64,000 nt of DNA from Suillus spraguei (Eukaryota; Basidiomycota; Agaricomycetes; Boletales; Suillaceae): assembly GCA_016800925.1 (NCBI GenBank), contig JABCPU010000303.1, positions 1 to 64,000 of the forward strand. Direction: 5' to 3'. Of this stretch, positions 1 to 11,950 are shown piece by piece. The notes below the pieces were generated by a model. The model saw only the letters and a program-made list of their open reading frames with translations, searched no databases and was not told where the DNA came from. The stretch's first letter is position 1. The number at the start of each line of letters is the position of its first letter. Position numbers and translations under genes: made by a program.

Positions 1-1512
1 CTATGTGAGCCCATATAGGACCATATTTATATGCGCTGCAGGCAAGAGATATATCATGGTACCAAATGGCACTGGACCTCGATGGGACTATGTGAGCCCA
101 TATAGGACCATATATATATGCGCTGCAGCTAAGAGATATATCAATGGTACCAAATAGACCTCGACCTCGATGGGACTATGTGAGCCCATATAGGACCATA
201 ATATATATGCGCTGCAGCTAAGAGATATATCAATGGTACCAAATAGACCTCGACCTCGATGGGACTATGTGAGCCCATATAGGACCATATATATATGCGC
301 TGCAGATAAAAGATATATCATGGTACCAAATAGACCTCGACCTCGATGGGACTATGTGAGCCCATATAGGACCATATATATATGCGCTGCAGGTAAGGAA
401 TATATCATGGTACAAATAGAACTCGACCTTGATGGGACTATGTGAGCCCATATAGGACCATATTATATGCGCTGCAGGTAAGAGATATATCATGGTACCA
501 ACTAGACCTCGACCTCGATGGGACTATGTGAGCCCATATAGGACCATATATATATGCGCTGCAGCTAAGAGATATATCAATGGTACCAAATAGACCTCGA
601 CCTCGATGGGACTATGTGAGCCCATATAGGACCATATATATATGCGCTGCAGCGCATATATATATGGTCCTATATGGGCTCACATAGTCCCATCGAGGTT
701 CATGGCATGTCTTATGCCATTATATATGGTACCTTATGAGGTATATCCTATCGGGTCCAGTCTATATCCTTGACCTCCTAGCGCATATATATATGGTCCT
801 ATATGGGCTCACATAGTCCCATCGAGGTCGAGGTCTATTTGGTACCATTGATATATCTCTTAGCCTGCAGCGCATATAATATATGGTCCTATATGGGCTC
901 ACATAGTCCCATCGAGGTCGAGGTCTAGTTGGTACCATGATATATCTCTTACCTGCAGCGCATATATATATGGTCCTATATGGGCTCACATAGTCCCATC
1001 GAGGTCGAGTTCTATTTGGTACCATGATATATTCCTTACCTGCAGCGCATATATATATGGTCCTATATGGGCTCACATAGTCCCATCGAGGTCGAGGTCT
1101 ATTTGGTACCATGATATATCTTTTATCTGCAGCGCATATATATATGGTCCTATATGGGCTCACATAGTCCCATCGAGGTCGAGGTCTATTTGGTACCATT
1201 GATATATCTCTTAGCTGCAGCGCATATATATATGGTCCTATATGGGCTCACATAGTCCCATCGAGGTCGAGGTCTATTTGGTACCATTGATATATCTCTT
1301 AGCTGCAGCGCATATATATATGGTCCTATATGGGCTCACATAGTCCCATCGAGGTCCAGTGCCATTTGGTACCATGATATATCTCTTGCCTGCAGCGCAT
1401 ATAATATGGTCCTATATGGGCTCACATAGTCCCATCGAGGTCCAGTGCCATTTGGTACCATGATATATCTCTTGCCTGCAGCGCATATATATATGGTCCT
1501 ATATGAGGTTGA
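1..1512. repeat. Head-to-head satellite arrays of an ~88-bp unit
   Basis: An 87-88 bp unit repeats from base 1 to about 649 in one orientation, then from about 650 to 1512 in the opposite orientation. Each unit contains the landmarks CTGCAG, GGTACC and CTATGTGAGCCCATATAGG. The turning point is a perfect palindrome centred on the CTGCAG near 647-652. A diverged interruption of about 80 bp lies at 700-780. The left array continues beyond the window. The long open frames across it are periodic and are by-products of the repeat, not genes. Confidence 0.95.
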
Positions 1513-1546
1513 TATAGCTCTATACCAACAGTGACTCTATATAACT

Positions 1547-4500
1547 CTACGCCAAAAAATGAGAACCCAACCTGAACCCAAACCCAACCCACTTGCAAAA
1601 ACCCTCTAAAATGGCGTTCTTGCGTCGTATATTGTAGAAAGACGTGGGGCGAGAGCTTGTTGACCGACAGTTCGATGTGAAAGCTGGCTTTGTATGCCTA
1701 AAATAAAATAAAATCAAGTAGTAAGTGAGCACCAGCCTCGGCATCTGAAATGAGCAAAGGACCTTGCCTCAAAATGATCATTGCCGTAAGTCAGCACCTG
1801 GGATCTTTTGGAAGCGATAGCTGGGACATTGAGATTGTCCAAAGTGGGCCAGTCGACTGCGCTGATGGCGATCGGATTATTGATGGCGGTGGTGGTACGG
1901 ATACATGGAGCAAAGGTAGGAAGACCCTGCTCCAGCAAGCTTTGGACCAGCCAAAGCGGCCTCATCAACCTCGTGGCCAGTACCCTGGCATTTCCTGTAT
2001 GAGCATAAGCCAGGGTACGCTCCAGAACAGAGCACAGTTCTACGGTCTCATGCCTAGGTTTTTTCGCAGCCTCCAAGAGAGGCAGCTGGTGAGCCCACAA
2101 GCGTTCGAGCAGAGAGGTTATCCCAAATGAGGTCCACTGATAGACCTGAGGAAAAGCCTTCAAAAAAAATAAGCAAAGTAAAATGTTTGGATGCACGATC
2201 AGATGATCACCTGAGGAGCAAACACACACATATGAGGACGCAGCGCTTGGAAAATATTTGGATGAGACCATGCCCGAGCGAGAGGAACAATGATGTCCTT
2301 ATAAATAGACCTATAGGACGAGATTCAACCAAGATGGAGAAAACAAACGATAGAAAGCGCTTACATGCCATTGCGCTTTTCTGGCTTGAGCGAATCGCAC
2401 TGTATTATATATATATTCTCGAGACGCAAGGCGCGAGGGACATCGTCGAGACCGATCTTATTGTCATATTTCTGATGAGGAAGACTAGACTTGCATTCTC
2501 GCAGACGGGAAGAATGAGTGGCCTTAGTAGCAGCATTACCGTATGCTCCTGCTAGAGCTGAAGTTATGCGACCTTGTTGGACGTCATGGAGAGCTGCAGA
2601 GGGCCGAATGCGATGCGATATCTCATTGTAGAATTGACAGGCGCTGGCAATGAGAACGGGTGGCACGCCCTGTTCATCATCGACCATGTTGCCAAAGACA
2701 TCATATTCCTCTGGGAGCGGTTCATCATCGCCCATGTTGACCGTTCGAGGTCTGCGAGAGGTGGAGCGACGTATGTGAGAGATGAAAGGAGCAAAGTGTG
2801 GAAGGACGGAATCGCATTGGACGTGACCGATGGTTCGAAGGAAGGCCTGAGGGAAGACAGAGATGGATGGAGCCTTGTTCTCATCTGCAGCATAAGCATC
2901 CTGGTCTAGGACCATGTCGTCGTGGTCTGGGATGTAGGAAGAAAACAAGTCAGAGATAGTCTCCAAGTTGACGAGGAGACCGCAAGGTTTGTCATCGCGA
3001 CGGGACCTGCCATGGAGACAAGGAATGCGACGGCCATCCTCAGCATAAACATTGTTTTCGCGACGGGTATGAGGATCACGATGGGGGAAATTGTCGAGGT
3101 TCACTTCTTCACGGATGTCTGGATCTGGAGAGTCGTAGACCACGCCATGCTCCTGAATGATGTCTTCATTAGGGACCTCGGTCCAGCGCTTCACCCTCCG
3201 GCATCTGAAGGGGATCACCAATCATTATGAGAAAAAGAGGAGCAGAATGGAAGATTGAAGACGTACGTGATATCTGTGGCGATGGCGACAGAAATGTATC
3301 TTATGTGGGTGTAAGATCTTTCTGCAAGCCAATTCTTCGACTCCTGGGTGTGGGCATCGTTGTTGGAATTGGCGATAGGCTGGTTCTGACCGTATCGACA
3401 AGCAACGGCCACAGGAGCACGACTGAGGAGCCAGCCATCCTGCTTCCAGGTCATAGGGGCATCTGCGACCCATTGATCCCAATCTGATGCCATGGTGGTG
3501 TTAAGGTCAATCAAATCGTCAAGACGCAAATCCCAAGTTGTCTGAGAGCTACAAAAGCAATGTCATCAGCTTAGTGTTACAAAAAAAAACATTATATCAA
3601 CATCCTGTTGGGCAAAACAAGGCAAGACCCGCATATAAGACCGTAATGAATGCGTCCAAATGAAACAGATTAATATAAAACATTGCCTATAAATGCATAT
3701 ATTGCAAAGTGAGCTCCATAGATCATAATTGACACCAACACAACAAAGTGTGGGTATAACTCCTATTGCTCTGTATGCCCAAAGTAAACATAACGACGGT
3801 GCTCATTCCCATGGCTTATTTGAACCAAGAGGTCTGAACGCCGCACTCACAACCGTTCCAAGCGCTACATTTGTAGCATTTTCCATGTTGGAGATAGGGC
3901 TGCTTTCAGGCCAGTGGAATTGCATAACCAGCACGTCATAAACAGATGGTCGTGCATGCAGATGATGGGAAAAGTGTCTCGAGAAAGAATAGAGAGAAGC
4001 ACCCACTATATATTAGACACGTCTTTGATCCTCCACCCATGCAGATCGACTTCATCCGTGCCATACTGATGCATGACATAGATGGGGAGGTTGGGATTTT
4101 TGGACAGAGCATAGGCGAGGAACATCACAGCCATGCGAAAATGAGAGGAAGAGAGGCGGGTGTCTCCATGCTGCTTCTCGCTGAGGAGGGGAGCAGCATT
4201 GGCCATGTCCATATCGTCCAAGTTTTCGTGAGGACAAAAAGCCAGCCATAATTCAGTGGACGGTGCTGTTCCAAGAGACATCATGCATCCAGTGGGGTCG
4301 AAGCCTAGCTTGCCGAACTTAGGACGAAAAAGATGGGTGGGAAGACAAAGATTGAGGGCGATGGAGAAGGTGTGGTCTACGACTTTGTTAGGAATGAAAG
4401 CATGCAGACCAACGGAGCCTCCGACGACGAGGCAAAAATCAAGGAAATGCTTGGAGGCATCCCAAGCCAACATCTCATCGTCAGCATCGTAGTAGAGATC

Positions 4501-4900
4501 ATGGTCAAGGCGAAGGACGGAACGGCGATGGAGCAAATTAATGGCCGTGGCTTTATCGTCCTTTTTGAATGTGCGAGCGAGAGTAGACAGGTTGATGGAC
4601 TGGACTTTGGTCTGCTCCCATGTGCGACCGGACGCTTGGGGACTGTCTTGGCGCATGAAGAGACTCTCGAAGACATCGCTTTGAGGCAAAGCATCGTCGG
4701 CCTCTACAGAAGATGGAACATCTGCGAGATTAAAAGGGCGAGGTTCTTCCTGGTCGCCTGAGAGGCGTCCACCAGCTTGAAAAGTGATGGTAGCCATATC
4801 ATCGTCGCTATCGAGACTTTGAGGAATGCGTTGGATCAGTTACTGCAGTCATCTGGGGCATCTGATGGAACACTCACATCTGGACTTCTGTATCAGACAT
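1547..4900 (-). CDS. Multi-exon gene of unknown function, expanded basidiomycete-type protein
   Basis: I do not recognise a named family. Exon 1 is tiny (4900-4878, MSDTEVQ); its GTGAGT donor and a TAACTGAT branch site join in frame to exon 2 at 4816, giving ILDSDDDMATITF. Further exons lie at about 4816-4042, 3976-3853, 3557-3266, 3205-2500, 2146-1732 and 1705-1547, with clear splice sites such as CTTTTGTAG before 3557 and TTTTCCTCAG before 2146. The C-terminal part carries the run ERLWAHQLPLLEAAKKPRHE and an AYAHTGNARVLATRLMRPL segment that resemble repeatedly seen uncharacterised mushroom proteins. There are no signal peptide or membrane segments. I see no stop or frameshift inside the chosen exons, though the junction near 4042/3976 and the donor of the 3205 exon are uncertain. 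Confidence 0.6.
3841..3864. repeat. Short palindromic element in an intron
   Basis: A 24-bp imperfect inverted repeat of the form CCGC-CTCACAACCGTT-GCGC starts at the 5' splice site of an intron of the gene around it. It matches the elements at 8101, 10126 and 11133. Confidence 0.5.
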
Positions 4901-5117
4901 GGTACTACGGATACGACGATATGATTATGCTAGAAATCAAAAAGAGGCCGTGCAAATGCAATGTCAAGAAAGCGAGATAGAAATGAAAAATGCAGGAAAG
5001 GTGAGAAAAAAAAACTTACAAGATACATGGGAGATGCGGCTGCTGTGTTCGGAAGCAGGTGCATCGCCATAGGGCAGATTGCAAATTGAGGTCGAGAAAG
5101 GACTTTTTCAAACATTT

Positions 5118-5405
5118 GAGCTCGCTGCCTTTTAGCGGCACTTTTACATCCTAATGTGTGTAAGTCACGCCAGCTATGGCTGGAACGTCGGTCGAGTCGA
5201 CCTGATTGGAATGTAAAATAGCTGGTAAAAGGAGGGAGGTCAGAAGTCTGAAAGAGCAATATGGTATAAGCATCTGCGAAGATCCAATGAGGCTGCGATT
5301 AACGGCTCCTTTGCATCCCAATCAGGTCGACTCGACCGACATTCCAGCCTGGCGTGACTTGCACACATTAGGATGCAAAAGGGCCGGTAAAAGGTAGCGA
5401 ACCGA
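5118..5405. repeat. Fold-back (MITE-like) inverted repeat
   Basis: Two arms of about 85-90 bp are inverted copies. The left arm at about 5121-5211 begins GCTCGCTGCCTTTTAGCGGC; the right arm at about 5316-5403 ends with the complementary GCCGGTAAAAGGTAGCGAAC. Both share a segment reading TCGGTCGAGTCGACCTGATT. About 100 bp of unique sequence separates them. It lies between two minus-strand genes and has no coding capacity, so a miniature non-autonomous DNA transposon is the simplest reading. Confidence 0.7.
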
Positions 5406-5626
5406 AATGATCGAAAGAGTCATATAGCAACCTGACACACAATGCAAGGCAGCGCAAGCGAAGTTGTTGGAACGGTAAGGCTATCACATTCAGGGCCTAT
5501 GGAAGGAAAATAGACTCAACGAGGTTAGTCCATAGAAAAGGCTGGAGACACCAGGCAAATCGGAAGCGAACATGCCGCTGAGTAGTTCGGTTCATCCCAA
5601 GGGGATATCAAATAAAAACAGGGCAA

Positions 5627-6291
5627 CTAGCAGCACATCGGTAATGTAGGGCCATCTGCAAAACGACTGAAATGAAAGCTTAACTTGCACGCATAACAGA
5701 CACTTACAAATGCTAATGAGTTCGCTGGTGGGCACTCTGAAGACAACATAAGCTTGACTTGATCTCTAAAATAATATAGACGACACGGTGCAGTTGAGCC
5801 GCAATGAAATAGAGAATAGAGAATGCAACTAGTGCAAGTGTGAGTGCGATCCATTGATGGACCTGCGGCGGTGACAAACTGCGATCGTACTAGCATGACC
5901 AAAAGTGGGTGCTTACGAACGCAAACCTGAACTATGCCAAATATGAACTGTTTTAAAGAATGTCAGAGGGCACTTCGCCCAATCGGCGTTTCAGATGTAT
6001 TTTCTGAGTAGGAGCGACATCCATTGATATGCCAGAGCATTGCAGACAAGTAGATTGGACGAGCGACAGCAAAATGCAAAGTTTGCTCTGAGGCATAAGA
6101 TCAAAGGCATGAGAGTTGACTGAGCATGGGGTCTTATTGAGAGGGAACGATACACACAGAGTCGAATAATGAAAGCCACAGGCGTAGCACATGTTTGAGG
6201 AAGAGAACCGCATGTCAGAAACACATGTAACAACTGTTGGAATAGGACAAAAGGGAAGCATGGACGAACAAGAACATACAGAGTCTAGCAA
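5627..6291 (-). other. Cysteine-rich open frames, possible small gene or 3' UTR
   Basis: Two minus-strand frames (6291-5953 and 5902-5627) carry several CxxC pairs and a twice-seen CYAC motif. This could be a small cysteine-rich protein with an intron, or noncoding sequence after the upstream gene that stops at 6399. I see no convincing start or splice pattern. The stretch 5406-5626 holds nothing I can recognise. Confidence 0.2.
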
Positions 6292-6398
6292 GATTGAGCG
6301 ACACTAAGACGACGACAAACAAAGGATACAGGCAACGGCAGAAACAAAACTCTAAAGAAGCACAAAGGACGCGAAATTGAACGACAAATATGAGTTCA

Positions 6399-9300
6399 TC
6401 ACATGCCAGGAATAATGACGACCTCATCTGCACCAGTGTCTTGTGCGTCAACGGCAGCATGCCGTATCCTAGGCTTCTTCTTCTGTGATTTCTTGCCATG
6501 GCCAGAGGTGGAAGAGCCAGAGGATGCACCTGCGATAGGATGGTTGGTTATTTGATATCACTGAAGTGAAGTCTAATGGGACGTACCTGTGTGGGTCCTC
6601 GGACGTTTAGTAGTAGAGGAACCAGTGGCAGGTGGAGCGGGAGCAGGAGCAGCAGCTAAGAGGGTTAGGTTTGGACTTGGCGATGAGATATTAAAGCATG
6701 ATACTAAACGCACCAGGCTGGACAACAGACGAGACCTCTTCTACCAACTGAGTCAAAGGCTGAGTGGGGACAAGTTTGGAGGCTGTCAAAAGCAAACACA
6801 CGGAGAAAGAGGTTTAGGACGCGCTGACAACAGTTCTATAAGCGTCTTACACTCGGGTCCAGGAGTGGCGAGAAGTTCTTCAACAGAAGCATCAGGGTCA
6901 GCAGCACGGCTGCTTTGAGAAGTGGCCAGTTCATCGACATCCTCCTGTTCGAACCAAGTGGTATCATCCGTAGCACAACCTTTGGGCCGATCATCATCTT
7001 CAGTAGGGGGTGCCGAGGATGAGTTATGGATCGTACCCAAAAGATCATGGTCCTGTACTGTAGTTGAAATAATAGTTAGTATTGACTGTAAGCAAGAAGA
7101 ATGGCAATGAGATTACAAGACAACGAAGACGTCTGAGACGCTAATAGAACTGTCTTATCAGCGGCCATGTTCTCTTCTGGAAGGAACTAAGTTGGTATGT
7201 CGATAGGGTTGGTGAGTCACGTACCACTAACTAGGCTATGGTCCGCATATACAACGGTTGTATCAGAGGCCTTTGGCAGAGTAGCGTCGCCAAGAATGAT
7301 GTCGGTGTCATGAGTGGTGTCGTCCACTACACTGGGGGCGACAAGAGCTTCATTGTCTTGCCTGCCATCATCGCTAAGCACATCAGATGAATTATCTGTG
7401 AGAAGTAATGTTGGTTAGCCAGAATATATGCACAGAAGACGATGGGAGTCTGGTAAGCAAGAAATATATTCTAACACTCACCTTGTGTATTTACAGTATC
7501 TTCTGAAGTAGAAGGTGATGTACGTGCTTCACCTTCTACAGGAGCACGAACAGGAGATGCCTGACGTTTCTTGCGAGGAATGGGGCGAGGCTTTGGAGCA
7601 GACCTCTGAGCCTTCGGGGTCGTTTGATCTCGTGGCTCATTGTCATCGTCAGCACACTCGTCTTGACGACCTGTGGCCTTCGAAGGGCTGAAGACCTCTG
7701 TAGAAGGTGTCAAGGGCTGGCTAGGTTTGGCGCCCCCTTGAGTCTTCTTGCTGATAAGCTGACGAATGACATCTTCGTCTTGGTCTTCTTCAGCATCGTC
7801 ATCATTGACATCGTTATATCCCTGTAGAGTAATTAATTAATTATATCGCAAGAAGACCTACGTTTCAATATATATATGTGCAGATAGAAAACTCACCGTC
7901 GTATGCGAATCATGAAGAGATGGTGGAAGAATGACGGGGAGAACAGTTGTGTCCTTCGACACGTTGAAAGCAAGCTCCGGGTTATCTGCTAACAAGTGGT
8001 TCCGTTGACGAGACATGTTGATGTAGAATCCCTAATAAATATGACAAGTCAGGTGTAGATATGATAATGAATGGTAATTGGGATAAAATGAATGGGAGAC
8101 GCGCTCACTACAGTTGTGAAAGCGGCCACTTACTTGCATGAGATCAGTGAGGGGTCTAGCAAGATCTGCCGACATATCAGAGTTGGGGACACGTGATGCC
8201 TTCGCTCCTGGCATGTTGCTAATCATATTGACAAGCTTCTGCAGAGCTGCAAGGTCTGCAGTCTCCGAGGCAAGACGCTCCTCAGAGCGACGCTGCGCCT
8301 GAATGAACTCGTCATGCATGTCACAGATGACATCAGTTGGGTCGTCCAAAGCTTTGTCGAGAGTAAGTCCGTCATGCCATTTCCATTCTTTGACTGTGAC
8401 AAGCTTCCTGTTACTGGTGAGTGTCTGCTTAGGCCGGACAGCTTCGGTGAGTTCCAGCTCGAAAACCCGTCGTAACGCGCCAATCGTAGGGTCCGCCAAC
8501 AGCTGGGGCCGGTATTGCTCGGCATACACACGTTCCATTATGATTGCTTGAACGCAAGGCGTGGAGTCTCGTACATAGTTCTTCATCTTCGAGCTCGTCC
8601 AGTCCCACGAGGTGACATGCAACGCTAACGTGCCAACGATGGCCATGGACTCACCAGATAAGTCCTTTGGTTCAACGACTCCCTTTTGCCTCCTCGCCTG
8701 AACTAGACCTATCAGCTGGTTGCACAACACCGTCTCAGTGCTGTGCATGTGGCCGACGGCTGCTTCAAAAGATTTTTTGTCGTGCGGGCGAGGGTCCATG
8801 GTCTGTGCGATTCTCAACATCGCATTGTTGAGTTGCAGGACCATGTCGTTCCGGTACCTCCATATGTAGTCGACGATCTGTATAATCAGTCCGTTCAGTA
8901 CGTCAATCAAGTCTAATCTATTCCTGCTCACCTGAACGGCCACTACGCGTGACTGAAGCCTTGGTTCTGCATGCACGTTGCGTATCATGACAGCGGACCA
9001 GTCATCCATAGTGTGCATTTTGCCATGCAAAATGCGCCAGTAGTCAAGCAGGGGCTCAAACCATCTACTGATCTGTTGTGCGAGTAAGTATTGAGATATA
9101 TATCTGTGAATGTATGTGTGAGCTTACCTCCGCAATCGCTAATTGAATCTTCGTTAGACTGCTCCAAATGTAGTCCAGCATCCACCCCGTCAACAAGGGC
9201 TCGGGTACGTGGTTAGAATCCTCTTCTGGAGTGAGATGGAGCTCAAGGCGAGCGGTGATGCTGTCTAGATGCTTGAGGATGGAATTTTCCTCAATCTCAT

Positions 9301-10877
9301 TGGGCTTTTTGTCGGCCAGTGACCATACGCTTCGCAAGGTAAATATAACGTTAGAGCGATACTTGCTGAGTGCTTCAACGTATGTGGGGGACATCGTCAG
9401 CAAAGTATTCTCGACCCCGTGAAATGCAGATTCCGCGTGCTTATCGATTTTAGGCATCACATCTGCCCAGATCGAGATATCCGCCTTCTCGATACTTGGA
9501 ATGTCTGTCAATAACTCCCGCAAGCTTGCGAGTTTCTCGCGTGCAGGGACAACTCCCCTCTCTGCCTCATTGAGCAAATGAGTGATTTCACCGTATGAAG
9601 GAAATGAATCTTGACATGCGAGTATGCGTAGTGTCAGGCAGCGACTTTCCATCAAGACAACGTATACCTTCAGATATGGTCAGTGTCTTCAATACTCGCC
9701 GCTCAATGACGTGTACTTACGCCCATGCAAATGTCAATGGATTTCGAGAGCCATGTCACAGAGAATTCGCGTCGCCTGCGATAGTGAGATCCCAATTGCA
9801 GGAGATGCCTAAAAAGTGTATAGCAAAGCCCCGTCTCATGCAAGACCTTTTGTAGACGTGCGTTCTTGTCTTTCTCCGTCCGCACGTCTATAAGCATTGA
9901 ATGTGCTAATTCATCCCGTTCATTGGGGGCAGCCTTCAGGTAAGCTGCCCATATATCCTTCAAGACAGTGACCAGGACTTCCTCTTCCGTTTGCTTGTAC
10001 TCGTGTAGGGTACTGTTACTGCTTAGGTGGTTTGCTAACCGGTCTCCTTTGGCCAGCAGTTTGTCTGTTACACGGTATGTCAGTATCTTACTTCTGTTAT
10101 ACCTAGAGTCGTATACGACTCTAGGCCGCGTTCACAACTGTTCTATGCGCGGAATAGGACACTCACCGCTATCGTACACGACGATGCCCCATTTGCCCAG
10201 GTCCACGAGCGTTCCAAGGACTGTCGACAGTTGTTGCCGACAGTTGTCGTACTCTACCTTATGATCCTCGGTAGTGTGCTTCAATCCCTTTATCCTCTCA
10301 ATCTTCTTTGTTAACGATGTCTTTTCGTCTTGCAGACTGCGATGGTACTTTCGTAGAGCTGACAATCGATGTTGTCCCGACGCGACAACGATGACGTCTT
10401 GGTCGCTAATCTTCAGTTCTGGTACTACGTCAGGATCCAAGAAGTCGCTCGCAAGAGCATCGCAGTTTCCGATGCGCTTCTTGGAGATGATGATGGGGAT
10501 CGCGGTAACGTCTTTCATCGGCACGATTCCTTTTGTTTTGAATGCTGATATTAATTTGTTCGTCTCTGTTTCGTTCTCAGGACGATCGTTGTAAATGCCG
10601 AATTTAAATCGGTGGGCAAACGTCAAGATATTCAGCCATGCAACGCCAGCCTTACATTTAGCAACCGAGGTATCCAATCTTTGTGTCTCTTTCCCCAAGT
10701 CATTCTCAGGCGCTTCTGCTCTCACAGGTCTTGTATCCAATTGAAGGTTGGCTACCGATCCCACCTGATAAGCATTTAACATTTCATTTCAGTATGTCTT
10801 CTCATCTTCCTTAGAATTCGACTCACCACTGACGTTCCGGTCTTCTTTCCACCAGATCTTCTACCCTTGGGAGGCAT
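6399..10877 (-). CDS. Large multi-exon protein with ParB/DGQHR-like GQHR motif
   Basis: The ATG at 10877 begins MPPKGRRSGGKKTG, a basic, nuclear-localisation-like start. A GTGAGT donor near 10826 joins exon 2 (about 10763-10160), which contains VIVVASGQHRLSALRKYHRS. The GQHRL core resembles the ParB/Srx and DGQHR families, where this loop binds nucleotide or DNA. After a coiled-coil-like charged stretch come helical exons at about 10070-9725, 9660-9125, 9070-8935 and 8930-8135. The C-terminal third (8015-6399) is acidic and serine/proline-rich, built from short exons, and ends with a basic KKSQKKKPRIR patch before VVIIPGM and a TGA at 6399-6401. I estimate 1,100-1,250 residues. No broken frame was seen. 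The molecular role is unknown; the domain call rests on the motif alone. Confidence 0.65.
8101..8127. repeat. Short palindromic element in an intron
   Basis: GCGCTCACTACAGTTGTGAA followed by AGCGGCC forms a near-perfect hairpin just inside the 5' end of an intron of the GQHR gene. It matches elements at 3841, 10126 and 11133. Confidence 0.6.
10126..10152. repeat. Short palindromic element in an intron
   Basis: CCGCGTTCACAACTGTTC followed by TATGCGCGG lies about 10 nt inside the 5' splice site of intron 2 of the GQHR gene. It is immediately followed on the intron side by a second, unrelated palindrome (CCTAGAGTCGTATACGACTC at about 10100-10124). Confidence 0.6.
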
Positions 10878-11130
10878 TGGTAATGTATATAGCGATTGAT
10901 GATGATGATTGTATCAACGAAACAAGGTTCGTCTCACTATCTGATGTCCTACAACTCAGATTGAAATATGCCCTCCGCCCTACACCCTTCCTCCCTCACC
11001 CGGCCTGACGGCTGCCCTTGGTTTGCAAATACATTGAGTATCCGCGAAGGTCACCTGACCTGATCACGTGACTATTTTTATTACATTTTAATCACATTTG
11101 ATTTGTTTATATACCATAATATGTACCTAT
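10878..11130. other. Upstream region of the GQHR gene, no gene seen
   Basis: This AT-rich intergenic stretch presumably carries the promoter of the minus-strand gene starting at 10877. Pyrimidine-rich tracts occur near 10970-11010. I see no open frame or RNA gene. Confidence 0.4.
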
Positions 11131-11132
11131 CG

Positions 11133-11159
11133 CCGCACTCACTACCGTTGTGAGGGCGG
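11133..11159. repeat. Short palindromic element, intergenic copy
   Basis: CCGCACTCACTACCGTTGTG followed by AGGGCGG folds on itself. It is the same family as the intronic copies and is also found inside the arms of the fold-back elements next to it. Confidence 0.6.
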
Positions 11160-11176
11160 GTTATACATACAATTAT

Positions 11177-11735
11177 ATATAGTATACTTGCTACATTATA
11201 ATTATGGGCGTACCATAATGTGTACCGCGTTCACTACTGTTTTATATGCGGCGTATATCCACATATTGATTCATAGCATGAGTATATCAAGCTAAGTTGA
11301 TAAACCAACCAAGTAATAAAGACTTTATTTATGTATGAAGTATATACATGTATATACTTCACATAAATAAACTCTGTAATACATGGTCGGTTTATTAACT
11401 TAGCTTGATATACTCATGCTATGAATCAATATGTGGATATACGCCGCATATAAAACAGTAGTGAACGCGGTACACATTATATAGTATACTTGCTACATTA
11501 TAATTATGGGCGTACCATAATGTGTACCGTGTTCACTACTGTTTTATATGCGGCGTATATCCACATATTGATTCATAGCATGAGTATATCAAGCTAAGTT
11601 AATAAACCAACCAAGTAATAAAGACTTTATTTATGTATGAAGTATATACATGTATATACTTCACATAAATAAACTCTGTAATACATGGTCGGTTTATTAA
11701 CTTGGCTTGATATACTCATGCTATGAGTATTTTCT
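11177..11735. repeat. Tandem pair of fold-back elements
   Basis: The first fold-back (about 11215-11480) has arms of about 125 bp meeting near 11348 at ATACATGTAT. The second (about 11519-11735) is a near copy with a truncated right end. Each is preceded by the same ~43-bp direct repeat (11177-11219 and 11481-11522, starting TATAGTATACTTGCTAC). The arm tips start GTGTACCGCGTTCACTACTG. There is no coding capacity; this is consistent with a tandemly duplicated MITE. Confidence 0.8.
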
Positions 11736-11950
11736 GGTTGCTCAGTGCTCTATATGTGTTGGTTATAATATTGTATTTAGACTATTTATTACTGTTTTGT
11801 AGGGCTTAAGGTAGATTATATATGAAGGTTTTGATGACCTACTTGAATATGAAGTTGTTTTTACGGGCCTTAGGGGTAACCAAACCACATTTTATACCTA
11901 ACCCATTTACAGAAATCCTTATAATGCTCATATACTTTGCTTGATTTTTG
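11736..11950. other. AT-rich spacer, nothing recognised
   Basis: Between the fold-backs and the degenerate array the sequence is AT-rich, with no open frame, splice pattern or repeat I can name. Confidence 0.3.

Noticed and set aside
230..1199. Open frames of 70-145 codons in the first satellite
   Set aside because: The peptides repeat with the DNA period and appear on both strands; they are translation of satellite units.
2574..5000. Plus-strand frames of about 100-140 codons
   Set aside because: They are antisense shadows of the minus-strand gene, whose exons have consistent splice sites.
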